Notes: generated by a model not told the origin, from the sequence alone. Shown: positions 17,266 to 28,069, numbered from the stretch's first letter. The stretch: DNA of 64,000 bases from Cyanobium gracile_A (GCF_034931305.1 NZ_JAYGHY010000012.1:1-64000); one strand, 5' to 3'. Program-made: numbers and translations.

Positions 17266-18424
17266 GGTAATAGAGCGCCAGTGATGAGCCTGGACGCTTA
17301 AGGCATGCAGCTTGCCTTGCTACAGATTAAAGACGCGGGGCTCGCTCAGTGGATGTGACCCTTGTGATATATCTTTGGGATTGGAACTCTTTGATTTGCC
17401 GTGTCTGACGAACACCCAGGCGTTTTGTCGGTCTGGCTGCACACGCTGATTCATCAATCCTGCCATGGCTTCGTCGGATCCGTTGTTAGGTTTTGTTTGC
17501 CTTTAACTGGGTGCGAACCTTTCGCTGGTTGGTCATGCCTGCTGCTGACTGGACCACCTGGGGGGTATCGACCTAAGGCCGAGTCGCACCGAGGCTTGTC
17601 ATCGTTCTACGTCTCGTCCCGTAGCAGGTTGTCACGGGCTGCCGATGTGCCGTACGGCCTCACGAGGGCCCTGGACTACTGCTGGTTCGACTGCCTTCCC
17701 AGGATCGGAGGCCAGATAGACCGCACCGCCTTCCCGTGGCTCCAGGGGTTTAAGGCCTTGACTTTTCCGGCTTCTATCCCAGGGCCTCAGAGGCTTTTCC
17801 ACGCCATGGGGCGATGATGTCGGGTCATTTTCGTTGAAGCTTCTAGTCGTCCACCACGCTGACGCAGGCCAGATGAATGGCGCCACCCACGAAAGCCTTG
17901 ACCTGCCCTGTCTACCGGAATTCAGTCCCGGTGAAGCCCCCTCGCGTTGATGGCCGGCGATCTTCTGGCGACCATGCTCAACGTGTGTCAGTTGCTTGCT
18001 GTCGCCATGGTTCAGGTCGCCAAGTCGTTCCTGCTGGTATCGCTGCACTGACAGTTGCGGGCTGCGGATACGTTCCAGTCACTGATACAGGCGATGCCTT
18101 GGGGCGATCGATTGTGACCGGTGTCAGTCACTGTCCGGCTATCCGCCTACAGATTCAACGTCGATGTTTGAGACCCACGGACAGCGGTGGCTTGTTCAGA
18201 TCTGGCATCCGCCGCCGGGAGTTGTGAACACAGCGTTGATTCGCGAGTATTGCCATATTGTTTGAATGGAAACCAGCCAATCTTCTGAGCAGGACTCCTG
18301 CCCTTTCGAGGGGATCCCGGATCGGGCGTTCCCTGCCGTTCCTGCCCAGGCGAGCTATGGAGTGATTATCCGTGGCGTGTGAGGCCTTAGGCAGTGGTCC
18401 GCACCACAACCCGGCCATCCAGGT
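17266..18424. other. 1.2-kb region without supported genes at the right edge of the island
   Basis: No frame here shows a known motif. Base composition climbs back toward the GC-rich norm. Short frames on both strands (for example around 17400-17820 and 17630-18050) overlap each other and look like chance. The region ends at an 11-base C run and the rfbF relic, so it probably represents a recombination or decay zone. Confidence 0.45.
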
Positions 18425-18439
18425 CCCCCCCCCCCTTGC

Positions 18440-18608
18440 CACGGAGCTGCCTGCTGAGGCCGAACGCATGGAGGCCTTGTCTCGCAACGACCCCCTACAT
18501 TCCTTCAAGCACTGCGGCTACTGGCAGCCCATGGACACCCTGCGCGACTGTCAGCGGCTCGGAGACCTCTGGCAGCAGGGCCGTGCCCCCTGGAAGATCT
18601 GGAGCTGA
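18440..18608 (+). pseudogene. rfbF: Remnant of a second glucose-1-phosphate cytidylyltransferase gene
   Basis: The frame ending at TGA 18606-18608 gives FKHCGYWQPMDTLRD followed by LGDLWQQGRAPWKIWS. This is the C-terminal signature of RfbF and aligns with YKHQGFWQPMDTLRD and KAPWKVWE of the intact gene at 14216-14989. Only about the last 50 of 257 residues are present; no nucleotide-binding N-terminus is found upstream, where the sequence becomes unrelated near a C11 tract (18425-18435). It sits two bases before rfbG, the normal place for rfbF, and has the operon's GC-rich codon use. I read it as the original rfbF, destroyed when the neighbouring DNA arrived. Confidence 0.85.
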
Positions 18609-18610
18609 CC

Positions 18611-19744
18611 ATGACCGGCGCCTCCCCTAGGCGGGCCTGGCAGCAGCCCGATCCCGCCTTCTGGCAGGGCAGACGCGTGCTGCTCACTGGCCATACCGGC
18701 TTCAAGGGCAGCTGGCTGTCCCTCTGGCTCTGTGAGCTGGGGGCCAACGTGTCAGGTTTCGCCCTGGCGCCTGACACCGATCCCTCCCTGTTCGACCAGC
18801 TCGGCCTGTCCAGCCGCCTCGCCCACCACGTGGGCGACCTGCGTGATCCGGCCGCTCTCACGCAGCTGGTGGAGAGCTGCCAGCCGGAGGTGGTGCTGCA
18901 CCTGGCGGCCCAGCCCCTGGTGCGCCGCAGCTACGCCGAGCCGGTGCTCACCTGGGAAACCAACGTCCTGGGCACCATCCATCTGATCGAGGCCCTGCGC
19001 CCGCTCACCCATCCCTGCGCCGCGGTGCTGATCACCACCGACAAGGTGTACCGCAACAACGAATGGCTCTACGGCTACCGGGAGAACGACCCCCTTGGCG
19101 GCCACGACCCCTACAGCAGCAGCAAGGCCGCTGCCGAGCTGGCCATCAGCTCCTGGCGCGCCAGCTACTGCGGCACCCTGCCCCACCAGTCGCCCCACCT
19201 GCGCCTGGCCAGCGCCCGGGCCGGCAACGTCATCGGTGGCGGCGACTGGGCCGCCGACCGCATCATTCCCGACACCGTCCGCTCCCTGCGCGCCGGTGAG
19301 TCCATCACCCTGCGCAACCCCGCCGCCACCCGGCCCTGGCAGCATGTGCTCGAACCCCTCGGCGGCTACCTGGCCCTGGCCGAGGCCCTCGCCGAGCCGG
19401 CCCGCGGCGCGGCCATGGCCGAAGCCTTCAACTTCGGTCCCCAGCTGGAGGCCAACCGGCCCGTGCAGGAGTTGGTGGAGCAGGCCCTGGTGCACTGGCC
19501 CGGCACCTGGATCGATGCCTCCGATCCCATCGCCCCCCACGAGGCTGGCCTGCTCAACCTGGTGGTGGACAAGGCCCACCACCGCCTCGGCTGGTCGCCC
19601 CGCTGGGATTTCGCCACCACCACCGCCCGCACGCTTCAGTGGTACCGCCGCGTGATCGAAGCAGGCGACGACCCCCTGGCCTGCTGCCTCGACGACCTCA
19701 CCGCCTATCTCGCCTGCTGCCCGCCGGGCCGATCCACCCCATGA
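18611..19744 (+). CDS. rfbG: CDP-glucose 4,6-dehydratase
   Basis: RfbG oxidises and dehydrates CDP-glucose to CDP-4-keto-6-deoxyglucose using bound NAD. The 377-residue protein has the extended-SDR cofactor motif TGHTGFKGSWL near residue 27, the catalytic ITTDKVYRN strand and YSSSK (YxxxK) near 175, and family blocks RAGNVIGGGDWAADRIIPD and RPWQHVLEPLGGYL. The length fits the family. Its stop overlaps the rfbH start (ATGA), so the two are translationally coupled, and the rfbF remnant ends directly upstream. Confidence 0.95.
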   Translation: MTGASPRRAWQQPDPAFWQGRRVLLTGHTGFKGSWLSLWLCELGANVSGFALAPDTDPSLFDQLGLSSRLAHHVGDLRDPAALTQLVESCQPEVVLHLAAQPLVRRSYAEPVLTWETNVLGTIHLIEALRPLTHPCAAVLITTDKVYRNNEWLYGYRENDPLGGHDPYSSSKAAAELAISSWRASYCGTLPHQSPHLRLASARAGNVIGGGDWAADRIIPDTVRSLRAGESITLRNPAATRPWQHVLEPLGGYLALAEALAEPARGAAMAEAFNFGPQLEANRPVQELVEQALVHWPGTWIDASDPIAPHEAGLLNLVVDKAHHRLGWSPRWDFATTTARTLQWYRRVIEAGDDPLACCLDDLTAYLACCPPGRSTP

Positions 19745-21231
19745 CCGCCGACCTCGACCAGCTCAAGCAGGAGATCCTGCGTCTCACCCGCGACTACGCC
19801 CGCCGGGCCCACGCCGCCTTCCGCCCCGGCGACGACCCGGATCGCACCCCCCATACCGACGGCCAGACGATTCCCTACGCGGGCCGGGTCTTCACCGAAG
19901 ACGAAGTGGAGGCGGCCGTGGGCACCACCCTCGACTTCTGGCTCACCCTCGGAAGCGAGGGGGCGGCGATGGAAAGCGAGCTGGCGGCCTTCCTGGGGGT
20001 GCGCCACAGCCTGCTGGTCAATTCCGGCTCCTCGGCGAATCTGGTGGCCATCTCGGCCCTCACCTCCCACCGCCTGCCGGCAGAGCGGCGCCTGCGGCCC
20101 GGTGACGAGGTGATCACCGTGGCGGCCGGCTTCCCCACCACCGTGGCGCCGATCCTGCAGGTGGGCGCGGTGCCGGTGTTCATCGACGCCGACCCGATCA
20201 CCGGCAACGCCCGCTGCGACCAGCTCGAAGCGGCCTACCGCCCCGGGGTCACCAAGGCCGTGATGATGGCTCACGCCCTGGGCAATCCCTTCGATTTGAC
20301 GGCCGTGCTGCGCTTCTGCCGCGCCCACGACCTCTATCTGGTGGAGGACAACTGCGACGCCCTGGGCTGCTCCTATTCCATGCCCCGGGAGCTGGCCGAA
20401 TCCCTCGGCTTCACCACCAACAGCCCCGGCCTCGATGAGGGTCCCGACCGCGTCATCCGCTGGACCGGCACCTGGGGCGACATCAGCACCCAGAGCTTCT
20501 ACCCGCCCCACCACCTCACCATGGGCGAGGGCGGCGCCGTCAACATCATTCGCGACCAGAAGCTCAAGGTGGTTGCCGAGAGCTTCCGCGACTGGGGCCG
20601 CGACTGCTGGTGCCCCTCCGGCAAGGACGACACCTGCGGCAAGCGCTTCGACTGGCAGCTGGGCGAACTGCCCGCCGGCTACGACCACAAGTACATCTAC
20701 AGCCACCTGGGCTTCAACCTCAAACCGCTCGATCCCCAGGCCGCCATCGGCCGTGTGCAGCTGCGCCGCCTGCCGGAGTTCATCGAGGCCCGCAAGCGCA
20801 ACTGGCAGACCCTGCGCGAGGGGCTGGTGGCCACCGAGTCCGTGCTGGAGTTCTCCCTGCCCACCCACGCCACCGGCTGGGATCCGGCGGGTGGCTTCTC
20901 CTGGGATGCCACGGGCTGCCGTACCGACTGCTCCTGGTTCGGCTTCAAGATCTCGGTGAAACCCGACGCCCCCTTCCGCCGCACCGACCTGGCCCGGGAG
21001 CTTGATGCCCACCGCATCGGCAACCGCATGCTGTTCGGCGGCAATCTGGTGCGCCAGCCGGCCTTCGTGCAGCTGCGCGCCGATCGCCCCGAGGCCCTGC
21101 GGGTGGTGGGCGATCTGGCCGGCGCCGATGCGATCATGGTCGACACCCTGTTCCTGGGTACCTACCCGGGCCTGACGGCTCCGATGCTGGCCAAGGAGAT
21201 CGCCGTGATCCGGGCCTTCTGCCAGGCCTGA
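19741..21231 (+). CDS. rfbH: CDP-4-keto-6-deoxyglucose 3-dehydrase (E1)
   Basis: RfbH is the PMP- and [2Fe-2S]-dependent enzyme that removes the C3 hydroxyl of CDP-4-keto-6-deoxyglucose, giving the 3,6-dideoxy skeleton after reduction. The 496-residue protein has an aminotransferase fold in which the usual PLP lysine is replaced by histidine, visible as SFYPPHHLTMGEGG (His257-His258). A Cys-x-Cys-x7-Cys group at 289, 291 and 299 (CWCPSGKDDTC) fits the unusual Fe-S site of this family. The ATG at 19741 overlapping the rfbG stop is chosen. A dedicated reductase partner (RfbI/DdhD) is not in the window. Confidence 0.95.
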   Translation: MTADLDQLKQEILRLTRDYARRAHAAFRPGDDPDRTPHTDGQTIPYAGRVFTEDEVEAAVGTTLDFWLTLGSEGAAMESELAAFLGVRHSLLVNSGSSANLVAISALTSHRLPAERRLRPGDEVITVAAGFPTTVAPILQVGAVPVFIDADPITGNARCDQLEAAYRPGVTKAVMMAHALGNPFDLTAVLRFCRAHDLYLVEDNCDALGCSYSMPRELAESLGFTTNSPGLDEGPDRVIRWTGTWGDISTQSFYPPHHLTMGEGGAVNIIRDQKLKVVAESFRDWGRDCWCPSGKDDTCGKRFDWQLGELPAGYDHKYIYSHLGFNLKPLDPQAAIGRVQLRRLPEFIEARKRNWQTLREGLVATESVLEFSLPTHATGWDPAGGFSWDATGCRTDCSWFGFKISVKPDAPFRRTDLARELDAHRIGNRMLFGGNLVRQPAFVQLRADRPEALRVVGDLAGADAIMVDTLFLGTYPGLTAPMLAKEIAVIRAFCQA

Positions 21232-22097
21232 TGCGGCTGTTCCTCACCGGCGGCACCGGTTTCGTCGGCTCCCACGTGCTGGCGGCGGCCCTGGCGGCGG
21301 GCCACCAGGTGCGGGCCCTGCGCCGCAGCCCCGCCTCCGCCCCGGTGATTCCCCTGCCCTGCCAGCCCGAATGGTGCGAGGGCGATCTGCACAGCCTCAC
21401 CGCCCCCCAGCTGCAGGGGGTGGAGGTTGTGCTGCACCTGGCCTCGGCGGGGGTGAGCCCGAAGCAGGTGCCATGGGCCGAGCTGATGCAGGCCAACGTG
21501 GCCGGCAGCCTGCGGCTGCTGGAGCTGGCAGCGGACGCTGGGGTGCGCCGCTGCGTCGTCACCGGCACCAGCCACGAGTACGGCAATGCCGCCCGCCGCT
21601 ACGACGCCATTCCCCCCGACGCCCCCCTGGAGCCCCTCAGCGCTTACGGGGCCAGCAAGGCGGCAGCGTTCCAGCTGCTGCGCACCTTCGCCATCGAGCG
21701 GGGCCTGGAGCTCTTCTACGGCCGCATCTTCACGGCCTATGGCGAGGGCCAGTTTGCGGGCAACTTCTGGCCGTCCCTGCGCCGTGCCGCCCTCGCCGGC
21801 GACGATTTCCCCATGACATCGGGCCGGCAGGTCAGCGATTTCATTCCCGTCGCCGCCGTGGCCACCCACCTGCTGGAGGCCTGCACGCGCCCCGACCTCA
21901 TCGCCGGAGTACCCCTGGTGACCAACATCGGTTCGGGGGCCGCCACCAGCCTGCTGGCCTTCGCCGAGGCGGAATGGGGGCGCCTGGGGGCGACCGGTAG
22001 ATTGCTGCCCGCCAGCCTTCCCGACCGCCCCGATCAGATCGAACGGTATGTGCCCGACCTGCGCGGGCTGAGGATTCCGGCCTCTCCCCTCCCCTGA
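21231..22097 (+). CDS. NAD(P)-dependent reductase, CDP-paratose synthase-like
   Basis: The 288-residue extended SDR begins inside the rfbH stop (TGATG). It has LTGGTGFVGSHVL at the N-terminus, HLASAGVSPK in the third strand, a Thr/Ser-rich TGTSHEYG strand and the catalytic YGASK near residue 139. In dideoxyhexose operons the gene after rfbH reduces the C4 ketone of CDP-3,6-dideoxy-4-hexulose, giving CDP-abequose (RfbJ) or CDP-paratose (RfbS). The next gene is an RfbE-type 2-epimerase that needs CDP-paratose, so the paratose product is the likelier one. That choice is from context, not from residues. Confidence 0.8.
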   Translation: MRLFLTGGTGFVGSHVLAAALAAGHQVRALRRSPASAPVIPLPCQPEWCEGDLHSLTAPQLQGVEVVLHLASAGVSPKQVPWAELMQANVAGSLRLLELAADAGVRRCVVTGTSHEYGNAARRYDAIPPDAPLEPLSAYGASKAAAFQLLRTFAIERGLELFYGRIFTAYGEGQFAGNFWPSLRRAALAGDDFPMTSGRQVSDFIPVAAVATHLLEACTRPDLIAGVPLVTNIGSGAATSLLAFAEAEWGRLGATGRLLPASLPDRPDQIERYVPDLRGLRIPASPLP

Positions 22098-22102
22098 ATC
22101 CG

Positions 22103-23161
22103 ATGAAGGTCCTGATCACCGGCGGTTGCGGCTTTCTCGGCTCCAACCTGGCCGCCTCCTACCTTCAACAAGGGGCCGAGGTGATCGTGGTCGACGCCCT
22201 GTTCCGGCGCGGTTCGGCGGCCAACCTGAACTGGCTGGAGCAGCAGGCCGCCCCGGGCCGCTTCCACTTCATCCAGGCCGATCTGGCCGAGGCCGAGGCC
22301 GTGCTGGCCGTGTTCCGCCGCCACGCCCCCTTCGACTACATCTGCCATGTGGGCGGCCAGGTGGCGATGACCACCTCCCTGACCGATCCCGCCCGCGACC
22401 TGCAGACCAACGTGCTCGGCACCTTCGCTGTGCTCGAAGCCGCCCGGGCCCTTTCTCCTGAAGCCCTGATCGCCTACAGCAGCACCAACAAGGTCTACGG
22501 GGATCTGGAGGGGCTGCGCTACGAGGAGACCGCCACCCGCTACCGGCTGCCGGATCACCCCGAAGGGCTCGACGAATCGCTGGGGCTGGATTTCTCCACC
22601 CCCTACGGCTGCTCCAAGGGCGCCGCCGACCAGTATGTGCGTGACTGGGCCAGGGTCTATGGCCTGAAAACGGTGGTCTTCCGCCATTCCTCGATCTTCG
22701 GCGGCCGCCAGTTCGCCTCCTTCGACCAGGGCTGGGTGGGCTGGTTCTGCCAGAAGGCGATCGAGCAGAAGCGGGCCCACCTCGCCGGCGTTTCCCCCGA
22801 GCCTTTCACCATCGCCGGCACCGGCAAGCAGGTGCGCGACGTGCTCCACGCCGACGACCTGATCCGCCTTTACCGGGCCGCCTACGACCACAGGGAACAG
22901 ATGAACGGCGAGATCTTCAACATCGGTGGCGGCGTGGCCAATTCCCTCAGCCTGCTGGAGCTGTTCGCCCTGCTTGCCGAGCTGCTGGCTATCCCGCCGC
23001 TGGTGTACACGCCCACCCCCCGGCGGGCCAGCGACCAGGATTGCTTCATCGCCGATATCGGCAAGGCTGGGCGGCTGCTCGGCTGGTCGCCGGCCATCTC
23101 CTGCCGCGATGGGGTCAGCCGCATGCTCGCGTGGACCGAAACCAACCTGATGGCGGCCTGA
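22103..23161 (+). CDS. rfbE: CDP-paratose 2-epimerase (CDP-tyvelose forming)
   Basis: RfbE inverts C2 of CDP-paratose to give CDP-tyvelose, using tightly bound NAD. The 352-residue protein has the SDR motif ITGGCGFLGSNLA, the family-specific blocks HVGGQVAMTTSL, SSTNKVYGDLEGL and STPYGCSKGAADQY (catalytic YxxxK), then FRHSSIFGGRQFAS and GKQVRDVLHADDLI. These match the tyvelose epimerase type better than generic UDP-glucose epimerases. It follows the reductase gene by five bases in the same operon. Confidence 0.9.
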   Translation: MKVLITGGCGFLGSNLAASYLQQGAEVIVVDALFRRGSAANLNWLEQQAAPGRFHFIQADLAEAEAVLAVFRRHAPFDYICHVGGQVAMTTSLTDPARDLQTNVLGTFAVLEAARALSPEALIAYSSTNKVYGDLEGLRYEETATRYRLPDHPEGLDESLGLDFSTPYGCSKGAADQYVRDWARVYGLKTVVFRHSSIFGGRQFASFDQGWVGWFCQKAIEQKRAHLAGVSPEPFTIAGTGKQVRDVLHADDLIRLYRAAYDHREQMNGEIFNIGGGVANSLSLLELFALLAELLAIPPLVYTPTPRRASDQDCFIADIGKAGRLLGWSPAISCRDGVSRMLAWTETNLMAA

Positions 23162-23182
23162 ATCAAGCCGTTGCGCAGAACC

Positions 23183-24604
23183 ATGGTCACTGTCCTCCAG
23201 AGGATCCAGACGTTCCGGCAGTCAGCGGAGCAGCGGCTGCCTCCCCGGCTCCACGCTTTTCTCGTCTCCGCCGCCCTGATCGGCCTCTGCGCCCTCGGCT
23301 ACCACCTGCGGCGCCCGTCCGTATCGCTGCAACCCGGTCTCTACGCGGAAGATGGCTCGATCTTCCTGCAGCAGGCCATTGATCAGGGCGCCGGATCGCT
23401 GGTTCAGCTGTATGCGGGCTACAGCCATCTTCTGCAGCGGATCACCGCCCTGACGGCCGTGAATCTTCTTTCGCCGCTGGCCTATCCCGGCTTCTTTCTG
23501 CTGGTGGCCTGGGTGTCGTACCTGCTGCCCCTGGTCAGCGTCGAGGCCCTGATCGGCGCCGGGGTGTTCAGCCGGGTGTTGCGGCTGGCCTACATCCCCT
23601 ACGTCTACTACCCCTATGCAGGCGAAACCTATCTGAATCTGCCCAATGCCTACATCTTCTTCCCGCTCGGCTTCATCCTGATCGCCTATGGCGTGGTGGC
23701 GCAGCAGGGCACTGGGCGTGCGGAGGTCTTCCGATCTCCGCTCCTCAAGGGAGCGTTGTTCCTCTACGGGCTGGTGGCGGCGTTCACCGGCCCGTTCATG
23801 GCTCTCTACACGATTCCGCTGATGATCTTCGCTGGCCTGCGTCGCCGCCGGCTGCCGCTCCGGCCCCTGTGGCTGAGCCTGCCGGTGCTGCTGTCGTCCC
23901 TGCAGATCTACTTTTCCCAGCTGCAGACCAACTACCCCCTCTCCACGGCCCAGGCGCTGGCCAAGCTGCTGATGCGGCCCGGAGTGCTGCTCGACTGGTT
24001 CACGGTGCACATGATCGCCCCGCTGCTGGGGGGCTACAAGCCCTGGTGGTACCTGCGGGACCTGCCCGATCCCCTGCAACTGCTGGCCGTGCTCGGGGTG
24101 CTGCTCCTGGTCGTGTTGGCCGTGCGTGTGGTGACAGCGCGCATGGGCCAGCCGGCCCTGCTTTACCTGGCCATCTTCTCCACCCTGGTGCTCTCCTTCT
24201 CCAGCCTGCTGGTGGCGACCCGTCGCGGGGTGGACCTGAAGATGTTGAGCGTTGAAGATGCGGGCGGGCGCTTCTTCTATTGGAACACTGTCCTGTTTCT
24301 GTCAGTGTTGGTATTGGCCTTCTTTTTTCTGGCCCGGGACCAACGAACGCGTAACAGTGCAACAGCTCGTTCCCTGGCCATCTGGCTGGTGCTGACCGTC
24401 GTTTTCTATCACAACAATGTCATCAACAGGCCTGTCTTTGACGTGAGTCCAACGGGGCAGATCAGAACCATCGGCTACGAGGGTCAGCTGAGCGAGCAAT
24501 GCGGCAGTCCACGTCCTCAGCCAATTCAGATTTTTGGAGGTCCAACGTGGAATTTCCACCTAGGCCAGCGGCAGATTCAGCTTCTCTGTGCCGGCAAAAC
24601 CTAA
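23183..24604 (+). CDS. Polytopic membrane protein of a polysaccharide cluster
   Basis: The 473-residue protein has about ten to eleven hydrophobic helices (for example FLVSAALIGLCALGYHL, GFFLLVAWVSYLLPLV, LLAVLGVLLLVVLAVRVV). The first extracytoplasmic loop contains GLYAEDGSIFLQQAID, an acidic motif in the position of the catalytic Asp of GT-C glycosyltransferases, so it may be such an enzyme; a role as polymerase or flippase is also possible. The ATG at 23183 is preferred over a TTG at 23171. It follows rfbE by 21 bp and probably belongs to the same transcript. Confidence 0.65.
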   Translation: MVTVLQRIQTFRQSAEQRLPPRLHAFLVSAALIGLCALGYHLRRPSVSLQPGLYAEDGSIFLQQAIDQGAGSLVQLYAGYSHLLQRITALTAVNLLSPLAYPGFFLLVAWVSYLLPLVSVEALIGAGVFSRVLRLAYIPYVYYPYAGETYLNLPNAYIFFPLGFILIAYGVVAQQGTGRAEVFRSPLLKGALFLYGLVAAFTGPFMALYTIPLMIFAGLRRRRLPLRPLWLSLPVLLSSLQIYFSQLQTNYPLSTAQALAKLLMRPGVLLDWFTVHMIAPLLGGYKPWWYLRDLPDPLQLLAVLGVLLLVVLAVRVVTARMGQPALLYLAIFSTLVLSFSSLLVATRRGVDLKMLSVEDAGGRFFYWNTVLFLSVLVLAFFFLARDQRTRNSATARSLAIWLVLTVVFYHNNVINRPVFDVSPTGQIRTIGYEGQLSEQCGSPRPQPIQIFGGPTWNFHLGQRQIQLLCAGKT

Positions 24605-24942
24605 CGCCCGAACATACCCACAGCGACGATCGCATAGCCGAGGGTGATTGCCACCAGGCTTGCCGGCTGAAGTGCGGCCGAATCCTTGAGCGCGAAGAGC
24701 ACATAGAGAAGCGGATACTGCAGGCTCAGCATCAAAACCGCCAGTTTGCGGTCGGCGGCGGGCAGCACGAGTGCCGTGATCCCGAACGACGCGCCATAGC
24801 AAAGCAGAGAGGCCACCAGATAAAGCATTGAGGTGCGGATGCCTTCGGCAGGAGGTCGGATCCGCAAGATGAATTGGCCCAGGCATGCCGCGAGAACGGC
24901 AGCCAAAAGATACACTGCCTGCAGCATGCTTTTCGTCAACAT
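24601..24942 (-). CDS. Small four-helix membrane protein, EmrE/DMT-like
   Basis: The 113-residue protein has four hydrophobic helices (LQAVYLLAAVLAACLGQFIL, SMLYLVASLLCYGASFGITALVL, KLAVLMLSLQYPLLYVLFAL, LVAITLGYAIVAVGMF) with few charged residues, the layout of small DMT-type proteins such as ArnE/ArnF or EmrE. The start ATG at 24942 abuts the probable start of the GT2 gene on the other strand, and its stop overlaps the end of the upstream membrane-protein gene. Next to a GT2 it may take the flippase place that GtrA has in the first cluster. This is an inference. Confidence 0.65.
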   Translation of the reverse strand: MLTKSMLQAVYLLAAVLAACLGQFILRIRPPAEGIRTSMLYLVASLLCYGASFGITALVLPAADRKLAVLMLSLQYPLLYVLFALKDSAALQPASLVAITLGYAIVAVGMFGR

Positions 24943-25892
24943 TGGGCCATCATATCGCCATTTGCATTCCATGTTACAACGAGTCTTCCAACGTTGAAGC
25001 CCTCTATGTGAGGCTGTCAAAGGTTCTTGAGCAGTTCCCTGACGATGCTTTCTCGGTTGTATTTGCCGATAATTGCTCCACCGACCACACGGTCGCACTG
25101 ATTGAGGGATTGGCGGCACGGGATTCGCGGGTTGGCCTGATTCGCAATGTCTCGAACTTCGGCTTTGTGCGCTCCTCCGCCAACGCTCTGCTAGTCCCGG
25201 ATGCTGATGCCAATGTCTTTCTGATGGCCGATCTTCAGGATCCCCCCGAGTTGGTGGCCGATCTGATCACGGCCTGGAAGCAGGGCGACAACCAGGTGAT
25301 CTTTGCCGTTCGGCGTTCGAGCCATGAGAGCCCGATCCTGTTTCTCTGCAAGAAGATCTACTACGCCACGCTCTCCTGGCTCTCCGACTATCCGATGGTT
25401 CGCGATACCACCGGTTTCGGCATCTACGACCGTTCGGTGATCCTGGCCCTGCGGGAGTCGATCGATTCCTACCCCTTCATCAAGGGTCTGGTCTGCGCCA
25501 TCGGCTTCAAGTGGTCGACGATTCCCTACGTGAGTGCCGATCGCAAGGGGGGCAGCAGTTCTGCCTCCCTGTCGTTCCTGGTGGATTTCGGCGTGCTTGG
25601 CATCGTCACCTCCTCCCGCAAGCCGATGCGCCTGATCACCACAGCCGGCCTGTCGCTCGGGGCCCTCTCGATCCTGCTGTCGTTCGTGGTGATGCTCAGC
25701 AAGCTGATCTTCTGGGATAGCTTCCAGTTTGGCCTGGCCATGCTCTCAATCTCGGCGCTGTTCTTCGCCGGCGCGATGATGTTCGCGCTCGGGATCCTGG
25801 GCGAATACATCGGCTTCATCAACCAGCGCACCCTGCGCCTGCCCCTGGTGGTGGAGCGCAGCCGCCACAACGTGCCATCCCGTCAGCGCTGA
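24942..25892 (+). CDS. Family 2 glycosyltransferase, membrane-anchored
   Basis: The GT-A domain begins at once with IAICIPCYNESSNVE, then VVFADNCSTDHT, NVSNFGFVRSS and MADLQDPPELV; two helices near the C-terminus (GLSLGALSILLSFVVML, ALFFAGAMMFALGILGEYIGF) anchor it. This is a DPM1/GtrB/ArnC-like polyprenyl-phosphate sugar transferase. The start is uncertain: TTG 24942 gives a normal-length N-terminus, while ATG 24885 adds 19 residues that would lie antisense to the small membrane-protein gene. It shares the DLQDPP pattern with the GT2 at 8789 but is GC-rich like the core genome. Confidence 0.85.
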   Translation: MGHHIAICIPCYNESSNVEALYVRLSKVLEQFPDDAFSVVFADNCSTDHTVALIEGLAARDSRVGLIRNVSNFGFVRSSANALLVPDADANVFLMADLQDPPELVADLITAWKQGDNQVIFAVRRSSHESPILFLCKKIYYATLSWLSDYPMVRDTTGFGIYDRSVILALRESIDSYPFIKGLVCAIGFKWSTIPYVSADRKGGSSSASLSFLVDFGVLGIVTSSRKPMRLITTAGLSLGALSILLSFVVMLSKLIFWDSFQFGLAMLSISALFFAGAMMFALGILGEYIGFINQRTLRLPLVVERSRHNVPSRQR

Positions 25893-25920
25893 ACGGCAGC
25901 CAGAGCCACAATCCGCCATG

Positions 25921-25948
25921 AAAAAGCCGGACCATGGCGGCCCGGCTT
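25921..25948 (-). terminator. Rho-independent terminator after transketolase
   Basis: Read on the minus strand, AAGCCGG (25948-25942) pairs with CCGGCTT (25932-25926 region) and is followed by a T run ending at 25921. It lies about 45 bp beyond the tkt stop. Confidence 0.65.
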
Positions 25949-25959
25949 CGGTAATGGTC

Positions 25960-25980
25960 AAGCCAACCCTTGGCTTTTTT
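25960..25980 (+). terminator. Rho-independent terminator after the GT2 gene
   Basis: AAGCCAA (25960-25966) and TTGGCTT (25970-25976) form a 7-bp stem with a 3-nt loop, ending in six T residues to 25980. It serves the plus-strand glycosyltransferase operon and lies between two convergent genes. Confidence 0.75.
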
Positions 25981-25992
25981 GGGAGGATCCGA

Positions 25993-28011
<2,019 letters not shown>

Positions 28012-28069
28012 GGCTTGACGGGGGAGTGCAGGGAGGAGGGAGGTGGTCCTGGGATGGGGCGCCGGGTGA

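Noticed and set aside
17266..18424. Transposase or insertion-sequence remnant at the right edge of the island
   Set aside because: Frames such as 17401-17817 and its antisense gave no DDE or HUH motif, no terminal inverted repeats and no target-site duplication.
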